In this document: piece after piece, positions 43,051-53,021 of the stretch
How the letters are laid out: every line of letters starts with the position of its first letter
Numbering within the stretch: the first letter of the stretch is position 1
Source: Helicobacter turcicus
Lineage (GTDB): Bacteria; Campylobacterota; Campylobacteria; Campylobacterales; Helicobacteraceae
Length of the DNA: 64,000 bases
Assembly: GCF_019711685.1 (NCBI RefSeq)
Contig: NZ_JAIGYQ010000005.1
Span: 88,177 to 152,176, forward strand
Reading direction: 5' to 3'
Notes under the pieces: generated by a model
Database searches by the model: none
What the model was told of the DNA's origin: nothing
The model's input: only the letters and a program-made list of their open reading frames with translations
Program-made: the position numbers and the translations under genes

Positions 43051-45501
43051 ATGGAACAAAAATTAGCGGTGCTTCAAGAACAATTGCAAGAGAATTTTCA
43101 AGAGTATTTTAGAGAATATTTTAAAGAAGTAATTCCACTAGGAAATTTACATATTTTAGAACAAAACAATGCAAGTGAAATTTTAGCAATTTTTCTTAGT
43201 CTAGACACACAAGGCTTTAATACATTTTGGCAAAGCGAAACACTCCAGCAACTCTGCGAGAAATACTGCAAGACCTTAAGTTTTAAAGGCATAATGCAAG
43301 TGCAATATACTCTACTTTTAAACTTACAAAAAGCCTTTTTTGCTAATCCTAAAGCCACGCAAGAACTCTTAAAAGACACACTTATAAATCTTGAAACCCT
43401 AAAGCGCGAAAATCTCACCAAAAGTGTGCTTTTAGATTCTATAAAAACTTACTTTAATAGGCTCATTGAAACTAAGATTGCAGAAATTTGCAATCCCCCT
43501 AAAGAAACCTCTCCAAGAGATTCTACATTTACAGCCCAAAAAGTGCTTTTAGAAGACTTTTTAGAGGAAAGTTTAAAAATATTGCACTCCCAGCAAACCA
43601 CATTAAAAGAACGTATTACAAAAGACTTTGCACACCTACTTCCTATTCTCTTGCCACTAGAATCGCTTTTGCAAAAAGCAAAAAATCAGCACTTCTCCCT
43701 TGGGGTTACAGGTGTTTTAAGCTCTGGAAAAAGCACACTTTTAAACGCACTTTTAGGCAAGGAGATTTTAGGAAGCTCCACGATTCCAGAAACAGCAAGT
43801 CTTACGCTTCTAAAATATGCTAAAACTCCTAGTGCGTGCGTGAGTTTTTGGAACACACAAGAATGGGAAGATTTAAAATCCACAATGAATGAAACCACGT
43901 TAAATGCACTCTTTAATAATCCTGAATTCAAAGAGACTTTTAAAACTTTTGTGCAAGATTCCACACAAAGCCTTAATATTAACATTGATGAACTCCCCAA
44001 ATACACTTCTGCAAACCACCCAAGCAAGATTTGCAACTTAATCAAAGAAACCACACTTTTTACTCCGCTAAAATTTCTTGAAAATAATGTAGAAATCGTG
44101 GATACTCCAGGACTTGATGACCCTATTATCCAACGTGAGGAAATCACTAAAAGCTACTTAGCAAAATGCGATTTGCTAATCCATGCTATGAATGCTTCAC
44201 AAAGTGCCACACAAGTTGATAGAGATTTTATTCTCCAAACCTTACAAAATGCTAATTTATCAAGAATCCTAATTTTACTAACTCACGCGGATTTACTAGA
44301 AAAAAACGAGCTAGAAGCTGCACTTAATTACACAAAAGAAAGTATTAAAGAAAGCATTAAAACCTCTTTGCAAAACTCTCAAAATACCCAAAACAATACC
44401 TTAGAATTACTTTTTGCGCGCCTTGATTTTATTGCACTTGCAAGTTATCCAGCACTCATTTGTCAAAGCAACCCCAAAAAAGCACAAGAATTAGGTTATA
44501 GCTTAGAAGATTCTAACTTTAATGCACTCATTACCTATCTTAACCAAACACTTTTAGGCAAAAACAGCACAAAAGCAAAGGATATTATTTATCTGTGCGC
44601 ACAAGGCTTTAAACGTATTCATCAAAGCATTTTAGATTCCATTACGTTAGAACAAAGCCTATTATTTGCCAAAGCAGACGAAGTAGAAGCGCAAATCACA
44701 AAAGCAAAGCAAGAAAAAGAGCGTAGCCAAGATGCGTTAGATTCTGCTAAAAATGCGTTAGATTCTGCTAAAATGCAATTAAAAGACTTTTCTACTACAC
44801 TTCAAAACCAACTTAACCAAAAGCTTCAAAATGCACAAAGTATTTTAAGTGAGCGTGTGTTTGCTGATATTATTTATGAATACGAAAAAGGCAGAATCCC
44901 AACCAATGAACGTTTAGAATATCTGCTTGATTTAGGGTTAAAGGACTTATTAAGCGAAATTTTACGCTTTAGTGCGCAAAGTTTGGATAAAAAAATCTCC
45001 CAACTCTCTTTACAATTCCAAACACATTTAGAGAATATTGCACTAAGCTCTAATGCAGAAACTTTGCAAAATAAAAATTTCAATCTCCATTTAAATCCGA
45101 TTCTCCTTCAAAAAACCAAGCTTAAGATTCTAAACAAAGTGATAAAAAGTGCAAAATCTTTCAATAAAAATAAGCAAGACGCCCTAAAAAATACTCTTGA
45201 AGCAGACTTTAAAGAAGGATTTTTGGAGTTTATTAATGCGCTAGTTTGTGAAAGCAATGCAGTTGAAAGTCAATACATCACACATTTTTCAAACCTCTTA
45301 GATTCCGCACAAACACAATTAGAGCTAGATTTACAATCCAAAGAGAATATTTTGCAAAATGCTTTAAACAACCTCCACATAAACGCAACCCAAAAACAAC
45401 AAAGAGAGCAAATCCTAAGGGAAACTTCAGAATTTTTAAATGCACAAATTAAAGAATGCCAAACACTACAATACTACGTCACAAGGGGAGAAAATGCTTA
45501 A
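43051..45501 (+). CDS. Dynamin-like GTPase, first of a pair (DLP1-like)
   Basis: 816 residues. GTPase motifs: G1 GVLSSGKST (221-229), G2 Thr in TIPETAS, G3 DTPG (351-354), G4 THAD (411-414). Before the GTPase domain lies a helical region of about 200 residues; after it come long coiled coils (about 540-600 and 740-810). In C. jejuni the adjacent pair Cj0411/Cj0412 makes a heterotetramer that tethers membranes; the gene order and domain plan here agree. A perfect 21 bp tandem repeat (44732-44773) doubles a heptad in the coiled coil. Starts directly after the MFS stop and overlaps the next gene by 8 bases. Confidence 0.88.
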   Translation: MEQKLAVLQEQLQENFQEYFREYFKEVIPLGNLHILEQNNASEILAIFLSLDTQGFNTFWQSETLQQLCEKYCKTLSFKGIMQVQYTLLLNLQKAFFANPKATQELLKDTLINLETLKRENLTKSVLLDSIKTYFNRLIETKIAEICNPPKETSPRDSTFTAQKVLLEDFLEESLKILHSQQTTLKERITKDFAHLLPILLPLESLLQKAKNQHFSLGVTGVLSSGKSTLLNALLGKEILGSSTIPETASLTLLKYAKTPSACVSFWNTQEWEDLKSTMNETTLNALFNNPEFKETFKTFVQDSTQSLNINIDELPKYTSANHPSKICNLIKETTLFTPLKFLENNVEIVDTPGLDDPIIQREEITKSYLAKCDLLIHAMNASQSATQVDRDFILQTLQNANLSRILILLTHADLLEKNELEAALNYTKESIKESIKTSLQNSQNTQNNTLELLFARLDFIALASYPALICQSNPKKAQELGYSLEDSNFNALITYLNQTLLGKNSTKAKDIIYLCAQGFKRIHQSILDSITLEQSLLFAKADEVEAQITKAKQEKERSQDALDSAKNALDSAKMQLKDFSTTLQNQLNQKLQNAQSILSERVFADIIYEYEKGRIPTNERLEYLLDLGLKDLLSEILRFSAQSLDKKISQLSLQFQTHLENIALSSNAETLQNKNFNLHLNPILLQKTKLKILNKVIKSAKSFNKNKQDALKNTLEADFKEGFLEFINALVCESNAVESQYITHFSNLLDSAQTQLELDLQSKENILQNALNNLHINATQKQQREQILRETSEFLNAQIKECQTLQYYVTRGENA
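44732..44773 (+). repeat. 21 bp tandem repeat, two units, inside the DLP1-like gene
   Basis: The unit ATGCGTTAGATTCTGCTAAAA occurs twice without a break. It adds seven residues (ALDSAKN) in frame, exactly one coiled-coil heptad, just after the GTPase domain. Copy number could vary among strains without changing the frame. Confidence 0.9.
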
Positions 45502-47512
45502 ATCCTACATACAAGAATGCAAAGCTTTGCAAGAAAAATTTAGTCAAAAAAACCCCACACAAAAGCTCATCACAAATTGCCAAAATACGCTAAATCCAAA
45601 CGATTATACTCTTAGTTTTTTTGAAAACTTAGAACAAAAAAGCACTGAACCCATGCAAATTGCTATTGTTGGACAATTCTCAAGCGGCAAAAGCACCTTT
45701 TTAAATGCACTTTTAGGGCAAGATATTTTACCCACAGGCATTACTCCTATTACTTCAAAAGTATGTAAAATCTGTTATGGAGAGGATTATATCTTAGAAA
45801 TCCTTTATAAAGACGGCAGAAAAGTGTTGCAAAATGTAGAATTCTTGCACAAACTCACACGCGAAAACTCCAAAAACATTGACCACTTCTGCCTTTATGC
45901 ACCCATTTTACTCTTAAAAGAAATAAATTTTCTAGACACTCCGGGCTTTAACTCCCAAAACTCTGATGACACACATGCCACACTAAAGGTATTAGAACAA
46001 GTAGATGGGATTATTTGGCTAACACTTATTGATAATGCAGGAAAAAATAGCGAAAAAGCGCTCTTAAAGGAATTTAGTGCACATTTTGCTCAAAAAAGTC
46101 TGTGTGTGCTTAACCAAAAAGATCGTTTAAAAAATGAAATTGAAATCCAAACTAGCGTAGAATACGCAAAAATAGCATTTGATGGGATTTTTGCAAATGT
46201 GATTCCAATCTCTGCAAAACTTGCCCTAAAAGCACGTCTAAATACCACAGAAAAATTCCTTGAAACCTCTCTTTTAAGTTTAGCCCACAGCATCCAAGAT
46301 ATTGCTTTAAAACGCACAGAGTCTGCCCTTTCTCCTAAAGAATCCTTGCAAAAACTCCAAGAACTCTATGTAAGCACCCAAGAGAAAATCAATACCCAAT
46401 GTTCAAATCAAAAGGATTTTGAAGCCTTAATGCAAGATTCTAATATGCCTTTAATTTTTGAGTTTTTAAACCAAACCATTAAACCAAAAGCTAGCTTTGC
46501 AAAAGCTCATAGTGCTCTAAAACGTCTAAAAGAAATGCATATTCATCTGCATTTGCAATATCACAAAATCAACCAAAGCTATAAAAATCTCCAAAAGATT
46601 TTGCGCCAAAGTAATGCTGAATTTGTCCAAAGTTGCACTACTTCTAAGGCAAAAGAGCAAAAAATTTTTAATGCACTCTATTTAAATTTAGATGTTCTGC
46701 TTGATAGCCTAGCTCAAAAAATTTTTAATGCTTTAGAGAAGCAACACATTATATTCTATAAAGATACAAAAACATTGCTAGGGACGAAATCTAAAGCGCA
46801 AGTCAAGGAGGTTACGATTCTACCTTTAGAAAAAATTAAAATCGCACTACAAAACCAAGATACCCAGCTTGTCAAAGATTACAAAGCAATTAGTATAAAA
46901 ATTAAAAATTTTCTAGAGTTATTTGTAGATTCCATTCACCAAAACACAAACACTCTCTCTCAAAAAATATTCCTATGGCAAGATTTCACACCAAAATCCC
47001 TAGAACTCTATTTAATTGCACCACAAAGCCAAGCTTTGCAGGATTTATACCATTTTACCCAACACTGCTATGAAAACATTTTAGCAGATTTTAATAAAGA
47101 TGCCCTTGTTGCTACTTCCTTTTTGCATAGTGAGCTTAATGTTCTTAGCAATTTTTTATCCCTAAACTACAACAACGCCATTGATTTAACCTTAACACGT
47201 CTTGACTTAAGAATTAAAAATGCTATTGCTAAACATCAAGAAAATCAAGAAGAATTTGCCCTCTTTAATCCCACGCTTGAAAATGTGCGTGAAGCACTCA
47301 ACGATGCCTTTTGTTTTGAGCAATTCCAAGCCCGACTTTTTGGTCCGATGAATTCTCTAAACAAAGCTTATGCGCAGTTTTTAGAGCAAAGTAAGCAAAC
47401 TGCAGAATCTAAAACCCAGCTCATTGCACAAACTTCTTTTGCTCTTAAGAAAGAAATTGATAAAATTACGCAAAATCTAAAGGCAATCCGCGCACAAACC
47501 CTAACACTCTAA
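45494..47512 (+). CDS. Dynamin-like GTPase, second of a pair (DLP2-like)
   Basis: 672 residues. G1 GQFSSGKST (60-68), G2 in TGITPITSK, G3 DTPG (148-151), G4 NQKD (207-210). Helical trunk and tip regions follow, with a run of hydrophobic and aromatic residues near 480-530. Start ATG 45494 after GGGGAGAAA, overlapping the DLP1-like stop by 8 bases; frame extends 54 bases upstream within the previous gene. The pair probably forms one membrane-associated complex at the inner face of the cytoplasmic membrane. Confidence 0.88.
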   Translation: MLKSYIQECKALQEKFSQKNPTQKLITNCQNTLNPNDYTLSFFENLEQKSTEPMQIAIVGQFSSGKSTFLNALLGQDILPTGITPITSKVCKICYGEDYILEILYKDGRKVLQNVEFLHKLTRENSKNIDHFCLYAPILLLKEINFLDTPGFNSQNSDDTHATLKVLEQVDGIIWLTLIDNAGKNSEKALLKEFSAHFAQKSLCVLNQKDRLKNEIEIQTSVEYAKIAFDGIFANVIPISAKLALKARLNTTEKFLETSLLSLAHSIQDIALKRTESALSPKESLQKLQELYVSTQEKINTQCSNQKDFEALMQDSNMPLIFEFLNQTIKPKASFAKAHSALKRLKEMHIHLHLQYHKINQSYKNLQKILRQSNAEFVQSCTTSKAKEQKIFNALYLNLDVLLDSLAQKIFNALEKQHIIFYKDTKTLLGTKSKAQVKEVTILPLEKIKIALQNQDTQLVKDYKAISIKIKNFLELFVDSIHQNTNTLSQKIFLWQDFTPKSLELYLIAPQSQALQDLYHFTQHCYENILADFNKDALVATSFLHSELNVLSNFLSLNYNNAIDLTLTRLDLRIKNAIAKHQENQEEFALFNPTLENVREALNDAFCFEQFQARLFGPMNSLNKAYAQFLEQSKQTAESKTQLIAQTSFALKKEIDKITQNLKAIRAQTLTL

Positions 47513-47594
47513 AAGGTGGAACTAAAATTGCTTTAAGACCTTTAGCAAGTGCCAAAGTGCTGCAATTTAGGAATTTTAGAAACAAAGGAAAGTA

Positions 47595-48404
47595 ATGAAG
47601 GTAGAGCTCTTAGAGCCATACATTCAAATCAGCATTGAAAAAGAATCGCAGTTTTTAAAACGTGCTGTGGATTTTGCCTATAAACATTTCTCTAAAGCCT
47701 ATCGCCTCTCAAGCTCTGTGCTTATTTTAGATGATGGTGAGCGCTATAAAAAAGATTATTTTCTAAACTGGGCATACCATGTGGCAATGCAAGATGAAGC
47801 AAAAAAAGGAAATCCAAATTTTCAAAGCATCATTGATAGTAGTTACCTTCCTATTCGTATAAAAATGGTAGAAAATCGTGCAATGTTAGAACATATTATT
47901 GTCTCTTTACAAATTATCCAAAGCTCTTTTGGAAATTCTCAAGTTTGCCTAAAGTTAAGTCGCCCAAATCGCCTCGCAAGACGTTATTTAAGCTCACTTT
48001 TTCAAGATTTTTTACTAAGCTACACAAAACAGGAAATCTTTTTGGATTCTTCTAGTCCTTATTTTTGGGAAAAATTAATCAGCATGCTTTCTCAAAAAAT
48101 TATCCACAATATCGTTTTAGATTTTGATTATGAAACTTTTAAAACATATAACACTTTTGAATGTTTTGAGGAATATCTAACAAAAGAAGAAAAATTACTT
48201 AAAAAAAGCTATAAAATTTTAGGTTGTGGTTATAACGATGATTTTGAATGTGTGAAAAATCGTTATATTGAGCTTGCTAAAACCTACCACCCAGACAATG
48301 TCTATGGGCAAGATAAAAAAATTATTGATGGTTATGCGGAGAAATTCCGCCTCATTAACGAAGCGTATGAAAATATTAAATCCAACTTCAAACGTGTTGC
48401 ATAA
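47595..48404 (+). CDS. Protein with a C-terminal J domain
   Basis: 269 residues. A helical N-terminal part of about 200 residues without a family I recognise. The last 70 residues are a DnaJ-type J domain (KSYKILGCGYNDDFECVKNRYIELAKTYHPDN) with the HPD triad that stimulates DnaK. The domain sits at the C-terminus, not at the N-terminus as in DnaJ. Such proteins occur in Helicobacter and Campylobacter. It lies 82 bases after the dynamin-like pair, followed 9 bases later by an anchored protein gene. It may target DnaK to a particular site or client. Confidence 0.85.
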   Translation: MKVELLEPYIQISIEKESQFLKRAVDFAYKHFSKAYRLSSSVLILDDGERYKKDYFLNWAYHVAMQDEAKKGNPNFQSIIDSSYLPIRIKMVENRAMLEHIIVSLQIIQSSFGNSQVCLKLSRPNRLARRYLSSLFQDFLLSYTKQEIFLDSSSPYFWEKLISMLSQKIIHNIVLDFDYETFKTYNTFECFEEYLTKEEKLLKKSYKILGCGYNDDFECVKNRYIELAKTYHPDNVYGQDKKIIDGYAEKFRLINEAYENIKSNFKRVA

Positions 48405-48413
48405 GGAGCAAAA

Positions 48414-49187
48414 ATGCCTAAACTAGACCAAACTTCACAAAATACAGATTCTAAAATTGTAGATTCCGCTCCAGAAATCACGTTAGAAGAGCCAAAGGGT
48501 AGTAACTTCCTACCCCTTTTAGCACTCGTTATTGTGCTAATTGTATTAATTTTAGGCGGAGGATATTACTTCTTAAACCAACCTAGCGGACAAGCTTTGT
48601 TAAGCAAAGCCCAAAATTCCTTAGGAATAGCACAAGAATCTACCTTAGATTACAAGGATTCCGACTCTGTTGTAGATTTTAGCAATGCAACTTACGCAAA
48701 AGATGATGAGATTAGACGCTTACAAAATGCGCTTTACCAAAAAGAGCGTGAGCTAGAAAATCTTGCCCACTCCCTTGAGGGACTTAACGCTTCTGTGAAA
48801 GAAATTCAAAATTCCCAACAAAACACCATGCAAAAACTGCGCTATACTCTTAAACCAAAACAACAAATCATTGCAGAATGCTTTTCTATGGAAATTGGCA
48901 AATGGGATATTCCAAAGAGCTGCTTGTTATCCATTGCTACAAAAGTAGATAAAGAGTTACAAAACGACAAACGTGTAGTTGCCTTTGAAGTGCAAGGTAT
49001 TGTAGATACTAATCCTTATCGTGGGCTCTCTCCAGAGCTAAAACAAGAGGGTTTAGCAAGTTTTAGAGCTTGGAATGCAATACGTTCCATTAACGCAAAG
49101 ATTCCAAATGCCACTATTTTTGAAGGTCCAAGCATACAACTTGCTAATAAACGTGGTTACAGCATTAAAGCGTATTTTGTTGATTAA
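48414..49187 (+). CDS. Single-span envelope protein with coiled coil and OmpA-like C-terminus
   Basis: 257 residues. One membrane segment (about 32-53, LPLLALVIVLIVLILGGGYY) after a polar N-terminus, a coiled coil near 98-140 (RLQNALYQKERELENL), and a C-terminal domain that ends VDTNPYRGLSPELKQEGLAS, then RAWNAIRSINAKIP. This end resembles the part of OmpA-like domains around the peptidoglycan-binding helix, but key residues were not all seen. Probably periplasmic, anchored in the inner membrane. Exact function unknown. Nine bases after the J-domain gene and three before nadK, so co-transcribed. Confidence 0.6.
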   Translation: MPKLDQTSQNTDSKIVDSAPEITLEEPKGSNFLPLLALVIVLIVLILGGGYYFLNQPSGQALLSKAQNSLGIAQESTLDYKDSDSVVDFSNATYAKDDEIRRLQNALYQKERELENLAHSLEGLNASVKEIQNSQQNTMQKLRYTLKPKQQIIAECFSMEIGKWDIPKSCLLSIATKVDKELQNDKRVVAFEVQGIVDTNPYRGLSPELKQEGLASFRAWNAIRSINAKIPNATIFEGPSIQLANKRGYSIKAYFVD

Positions 49188-49190
49188 TTA

Positions 49191-50123
49191 ATGCAAGTCT
49201 CCAAAGTTCAAAACACTTCAACTATCCAAACTCTAGGCGTTTTTTTGCGCCCCTCTACACCAGAGCTTAAGAGCTATTTTTTAGAATTTCAAGCCCAAGC
49301 CACACAATTAGGATTCCGTGTAATTTTGGATTCTATTAGTGCAGGAATGATTGGAATGCATGGCTTAAACTTTGAAGAGCTTTGCGCAGAATCTGATGTG
49401 CTAATCTCAATTGGTGGTGATGGCACGCTAATCTCAACTGCAAGACGATCCATTGCGTATAAAAAGCCGATTTTAGGAATCAATATGGGGAATTTAGGAT
49501 TCCTCACTGATTTACAAAAGAATGAAGTAGAAGCCTTTTTACCAAATCTAAAAAGTGGCAGTTACACCATAGCCCATCATATGATGCTAGAGGGCAAAGT
49601 CATCAAAGAAAATCCAGAAAAAAATGAATCCCTCAAAACAAATATGCAAAGCCAAAGAGTCCAAAATAACACTAGCTTTTTTGCCTTAAATGATATTATT
49701 TTAACACGTTTAAATGACGCAGGAATGATTCATTTAAAAGCTTATATTGATGGCGAGTATTTTAACGCATATTATGGCGATGGCTTGATTATTGCCACTC
49801 CAACAGGCTCTACTGCTTACAACATTAGCGCAGGTGGAGCTGTGGTTTATCCCTTTTCTAAAAACATTCTTTTAACACCTATTTGCGCCCACTCTCTCAC
49901 ACAACGACCACTGATTTTGCCAGATTCCTTCGAGATTGCTATTACACTAGGTGAGCAAGGGTGTTGCAATATTGTCATTGATGGGCAAGAGAGCAAACCT
50001 CTAAAATTCGGCGAAAAAATCACCATTTATGCTAAAAATGAGGGTGTGCGCCTTATCCATAGCCCTCATTGGAATTATTTTAAGATTCTAAAAGAGAAAT
50101 TTCACTGGGGGGATTTTGATTAA
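49191..50123 (+). CDS. nadK: NAD kinase
   Basis: 310 residues. ATP-dependent phosphorylation of NAD to NADP. GGDGT motif at 75-79 (LISIGGDGTLIST), the Gly-rich region NMGNLGFLTD, and TPTGSTAYNISAGGAVV. Stop overlaps the recN ATG by one base. The order nadK-recN-NFACT is conserved in H. pylori (HP1394-HP1392). The first 15 residues are not well conserved, so a later start is possible. Confidence 0.95.
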   Translation: MQVSKVQNTSTIQTLGVFLRPSTPELKSYFLEFQAQATQLGFRVILDSISAGMIGMHGLNFEELCAESDVLISIGGDGTLISTARRSIAYKKPILGINMGNLGFLTDLQKNEVEAFLPNLKSGSYTIAHHMMLEGKVIKENPEKNESLKTNMQSQRVQNNTSFFALNDIILTRLNDAGMIHLKAYIDGEYFNAYYGDGLIIATPTGSTAYNISAGGAVVYPFSKNILLTPICAHSLTQRPLILPDSFEIAITLGEQGCCNIVIDGQESKPLKFGEKITIYAKNEGVRLIHSPHWNYFKILKEKFHWGDFD

Positions 50124-51679
50124 TGCAAAAACTCTGTATCCAAAAAATCCATATTAAAGATTCTCTAACATTTAAGGAAGCAACCTTTTATCCTAATGCA
50201 CATTTTAATGTTTTTAGCGGTGCAAGCGGTGCAGGAAAATCTGTGCTTATGGAATCCATTTTAGCCCTTTTTGGGCTAAAGGATTGCAATGCAACTTTAA
50301 TTGAAGCAACGTTTGAATTACAAGGAATCCCACAAGGATTTGAAGGCTTAATTGATGAGGGTGAAGTGATTCTAACCCTTAGCAAAAAAGATAAAATCCG
50401 CTATTTTCTAAATGCTCAAAATATCCCAAAAAAGAAAATTCAAGAACTCTTTACACCCTTTTTAAAACACCTTAGCAACAAGTCTTACGATGCCATAAGT
50501 GAGCAGAATCTATTTTTTGCTCTAGATAATTTTCTAATCTCTAAAAATCCAAAACACAAGGAAGTTTTGCAAAACTATAAAGAATCTTTTTTACGCTTTA
50601 CAGAGACCAAAAATACCCTAAAGACCCTACAAGAAGAGACACTAAAAGTTGCTGAACTTAAAGAATTTGTGCGCTTTGAAATCCAAAAATTAGAAACACT
50701 AGACCCAAAACAAGGTGAATACGAAGAACTCTTAGAACTCAAAAAAGAAATTTCTAAAAAAGAGAAAATTAATGAAAGCTTACAGAGTGTGCGTGAAATC
50801 TTAAATCAAAGCCACAAAATCTCACAATTTCTAAACCTAATCCAAAGCAAAGAGAATGATTCTATTCTTAATGCGCTAAACTCACTTGAGAATTTATGCG
50901 AACAAGAAAGCGAACGTTTAGAAGCACTAGAAATGTGTAATCCCGAAGAAATTCTAAACCGCATTGAAGCTCTAAGTGCGTTAAAACACCGATATGGTGG
51001 AGTAGATGAAGCCTTAGAATACTTGGAAAACAAAAAGCAGGAATTGCAAAAATACGAAAATTTAGATTCTATCCTAAAAAATGCAGAAACTTCTTACAAT
51101 CAAGCAAAAAACGCACTCAAAGAAAGCGCAGAATCTCTAACAAACGCAAGGAAAAAACACTTAAAAGATTTTGAAAATACGTTAAACTCTGCTCTAGCTT
51201 CACTTAAAATGCCAAACTCTAAAGTCGCTCTAAAATCCCTTTTAGAAGTCGAATCCTATAATATTTTGGGCGCACAAAGCCTTGAAATCACACTAAACAC
51301 CTCACTAAAAAACCTAAGCTCTGGGGAGTTTAACCGCTTCCGCCTTGCCTTATTGCTCACATACAGCACACAAACAAATCACCAAGCTGTGATTATCTTA
51401 GATGAAGTGGATGCAAACCTAAGCGGAGAGGAATCTCAAGGTGTTGCAAGTGTGCTAAAAACTCTCTCAACCTCCTATCAAGTCTTTGCAATCTCCCACC
51501 AGCCACATATGCCAAGCCTTGCTGATGCACATTTTCTAATCCAAAAACACCCCAATGGCTCAACCATAACAGAACTTAATAAACAAGGAAGAATCCAAGA
51601 AATTGCGCGAATGATTAGTGGGGATTCTATCACCAAAGAAGCTTTAGAATTTGCCACTAAACAATTAAGCACCTTATAA
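50123..51679 (+). CDS. recN: DNA repair protein RecN
   Basis: 518 residues, SMC-like ATPase of double-strand break repair. Walker A SGASGAGKS near residue 33, long central coiled coils (about 150-370), signature LSSGEFNRFRLALLL, Walker B VIILDEVDANLSGEES. Length agrees with the short Campylobacterota form (about 520 compared with 553 in E. coli). Confidence 0.93.
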   Translation: MQKLCIQKIHIKDSLTFKEATFYPNAHFNVFSGASGAGKSVLMESILALFGLKDCNATLIEATFELQGIPQGFEGLIDEGEVILTLSKKDKIRYFLNAQNIPKKKIQELFTPFLKHLSNKSYDAISEQNLFFALDNFLISKNPKHKEVLQNYKESFLRFTETKNTLKTLQEETLKVAELKEFVRFEIQKLETLDPKQGEYEELLELKKEISKKEKINESLQSVREILNQSHKISQFLNLIQSKENDSILNALNSLENLCEQESERLEALEMCNPEEILNRIEALSALKHRYGGVDEALEYLENKKQELQKYENLDSILKNAETSYNQAKNALKESAESLTNARKKHLKDFENTLNSALASLKMPNSKVALKSLLEVESYNILGAQSLEITLNTSLKNLSSGEFNRFRLALLLTYSTQTNHQAVIILDEVDANLSGEESQGVASVLKTLSTSYQVFAISHQPHMPSLADAHFLIQKHPNGSTITELNKQGRIQEIARMISGDSITKEALEFATKQLSTL

Positions 51680-51680
51680 A

Positions 51681-53018
51681 ATGAATCTAAGCACACTGCA
51701 AAAATTTGCTACCTACCTAACCCAAACTCCACCTTTAAAACTACGCGCAATCCGAAGAATCGGGGATAATCTTTTTAAACTTGATGTTAATGGCGCACTT
51801 TTTTTTATTGATTTAAGACGTGGAAAATCCACAATTTTTACCACCGATAAACCCTTAATTGCGTCAAAAACCTACCAAGCCCCCTTTGACCAAAGTCTGC
51901 AAAAATACTGCTTTAATGCCCAAATCCTAAAGACAGAGCTTGATGGCAACAACAGAATCTTACAGCTCTTACTACAAACCCAAAATAGTTATAAAACCTC
52001 ACAAATCACATTACAAATTGAATTTACAGGACGCAACACAAACCTTATAATTCTAGATTCTAACAATATTGTTCTAGATGCGTTGCACCATATCACAAAA
52101 GAGCAATCCTTTCGCGAAGTTAAAATCCAAAAACCCCTTTTACCTCTACCACAGCCAACAACAGCACCAACAATACGTGATGAGGGCGAACTTTTTAGTG
52201 TCTTAGCACAAAATTTCAAAACCCTAAAAGCCAAAGAGCTAGAACAAAAAATCCAAAAATCCACAACCATACTTTTACAAAAAATTGCCCAAATCAAACA
52301 TTTTATAAGCACACTAGAAGATAAAAACATCTTAGAATCTAACGCAAAACAAGAAGCACATTTTGGACAGCTCATTTTGCAAAATCTCTATTTATACCCA
52401 AATTTTAAAGGCGCTTCTATCACTCTAGATTCCATTCTTATTACACTTCCCAACAAAGCTCACTCTCTAAGCCATGCAGCACAAATTTTCTTTGAAAATT
52501 CCAAAAAACTTACCAAAAAAGCAAAAAACATTCACTTACAAGCTCAAAACTTAAATGAAAAACTCGCCTTTTATGAAAATTTACTCAAAATGATACAAAA
52601 TGTAACAAATTATAACGATTTACAGATTTTAAACTCCAATTTTCAAAAGGATTCCATTCCCAAAGATTCTAAACATAAGCATAAAAACAAGCAGTTTGAG
52701 AGCTTTTTTATTGAAAGTATTAAAGTCTCCATTGGCAAAAGTGAGCGCGAAAATATTGCACTCTTAAAGGAAGCACGTGCGGAAGATATTTGGATGCATA
52801 TCCGCGACATTCCAAGCTCACATTGCATTATCCATTGTGGAAAATCAAAAATTTCCGATATAATCCTATATAAAGCCGCAAAAATTTTAATCGGATTTAC
52901 AAAAAGTTTTAGCGGAAATTACAATGTAGATTACACAAGGCGCAAATTTGTAAAAATCACACAAGGTGCAAATGTCTTGTATGCAAAAGAGCAAACGCTC
53001 CAGCTAAAAAAGGACTAA
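51681..53018 (+). CDS. NFACT-family protein (RqcH/FbpA-like)
   Basis: 445 residues. NFACT-N domain (IRRIGDNLFKLDV, FTGRNTNLIILDSNNIVLDAL), central coiled coil (about 250-330), NFACT-R (DUF814) domain at the end (GKSERENIALLKEARAEDIWMHI, IPSSHCIIHCGKS). Annotated as fibronectin-binding in H. pylori (HP1392), but the family acts on stalled 50S subunits in ribosome quality control (RqcH, alanine tailing). It is shorter than B. subtilis RqcH (about 570), so activity is inferred, not shown. Starts one base after recN. Confidence 0.82.
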   Translation: MNLSTLQKFATYLTQTPPLKLRAIRRIGDNLFKLDVNGALFFIDLRRGKSTIFTTDKPLIASKTYQAPFDQSLQKYCFNAQILKTELDGNNRILQLLLQTQNSYKTSQITLQIEFTGRNTNLIILDSNNIVLDALHHITKEQSFREVKIQKPLLPLPQPTTAPTIRDEGELFSVLAQNFKTLKAKELEQKIQKSTTILLQKIAQIKHFISTLEDKNILESNAKQEAHFGQLILQNLYLYPNFKGASITLDSILITLPNKAHSLSHAAQIFFENSKKLTKKAKNIHLQAQNLNEKLAFYENLLKMIQNVTNYNDLQILNSNFQKDSIPKDSKHKHKNKQFESFFIESIKVSIGKSERENIALLKEARAEDIWMHIRDIPSSHCIIHCGKSKISDIILYKAAKILIGFTKSFSGNYNVDYTRRKFVKITQGANVLYAKEQTLQLKKD

Positions 53019-53021
53019 AAA

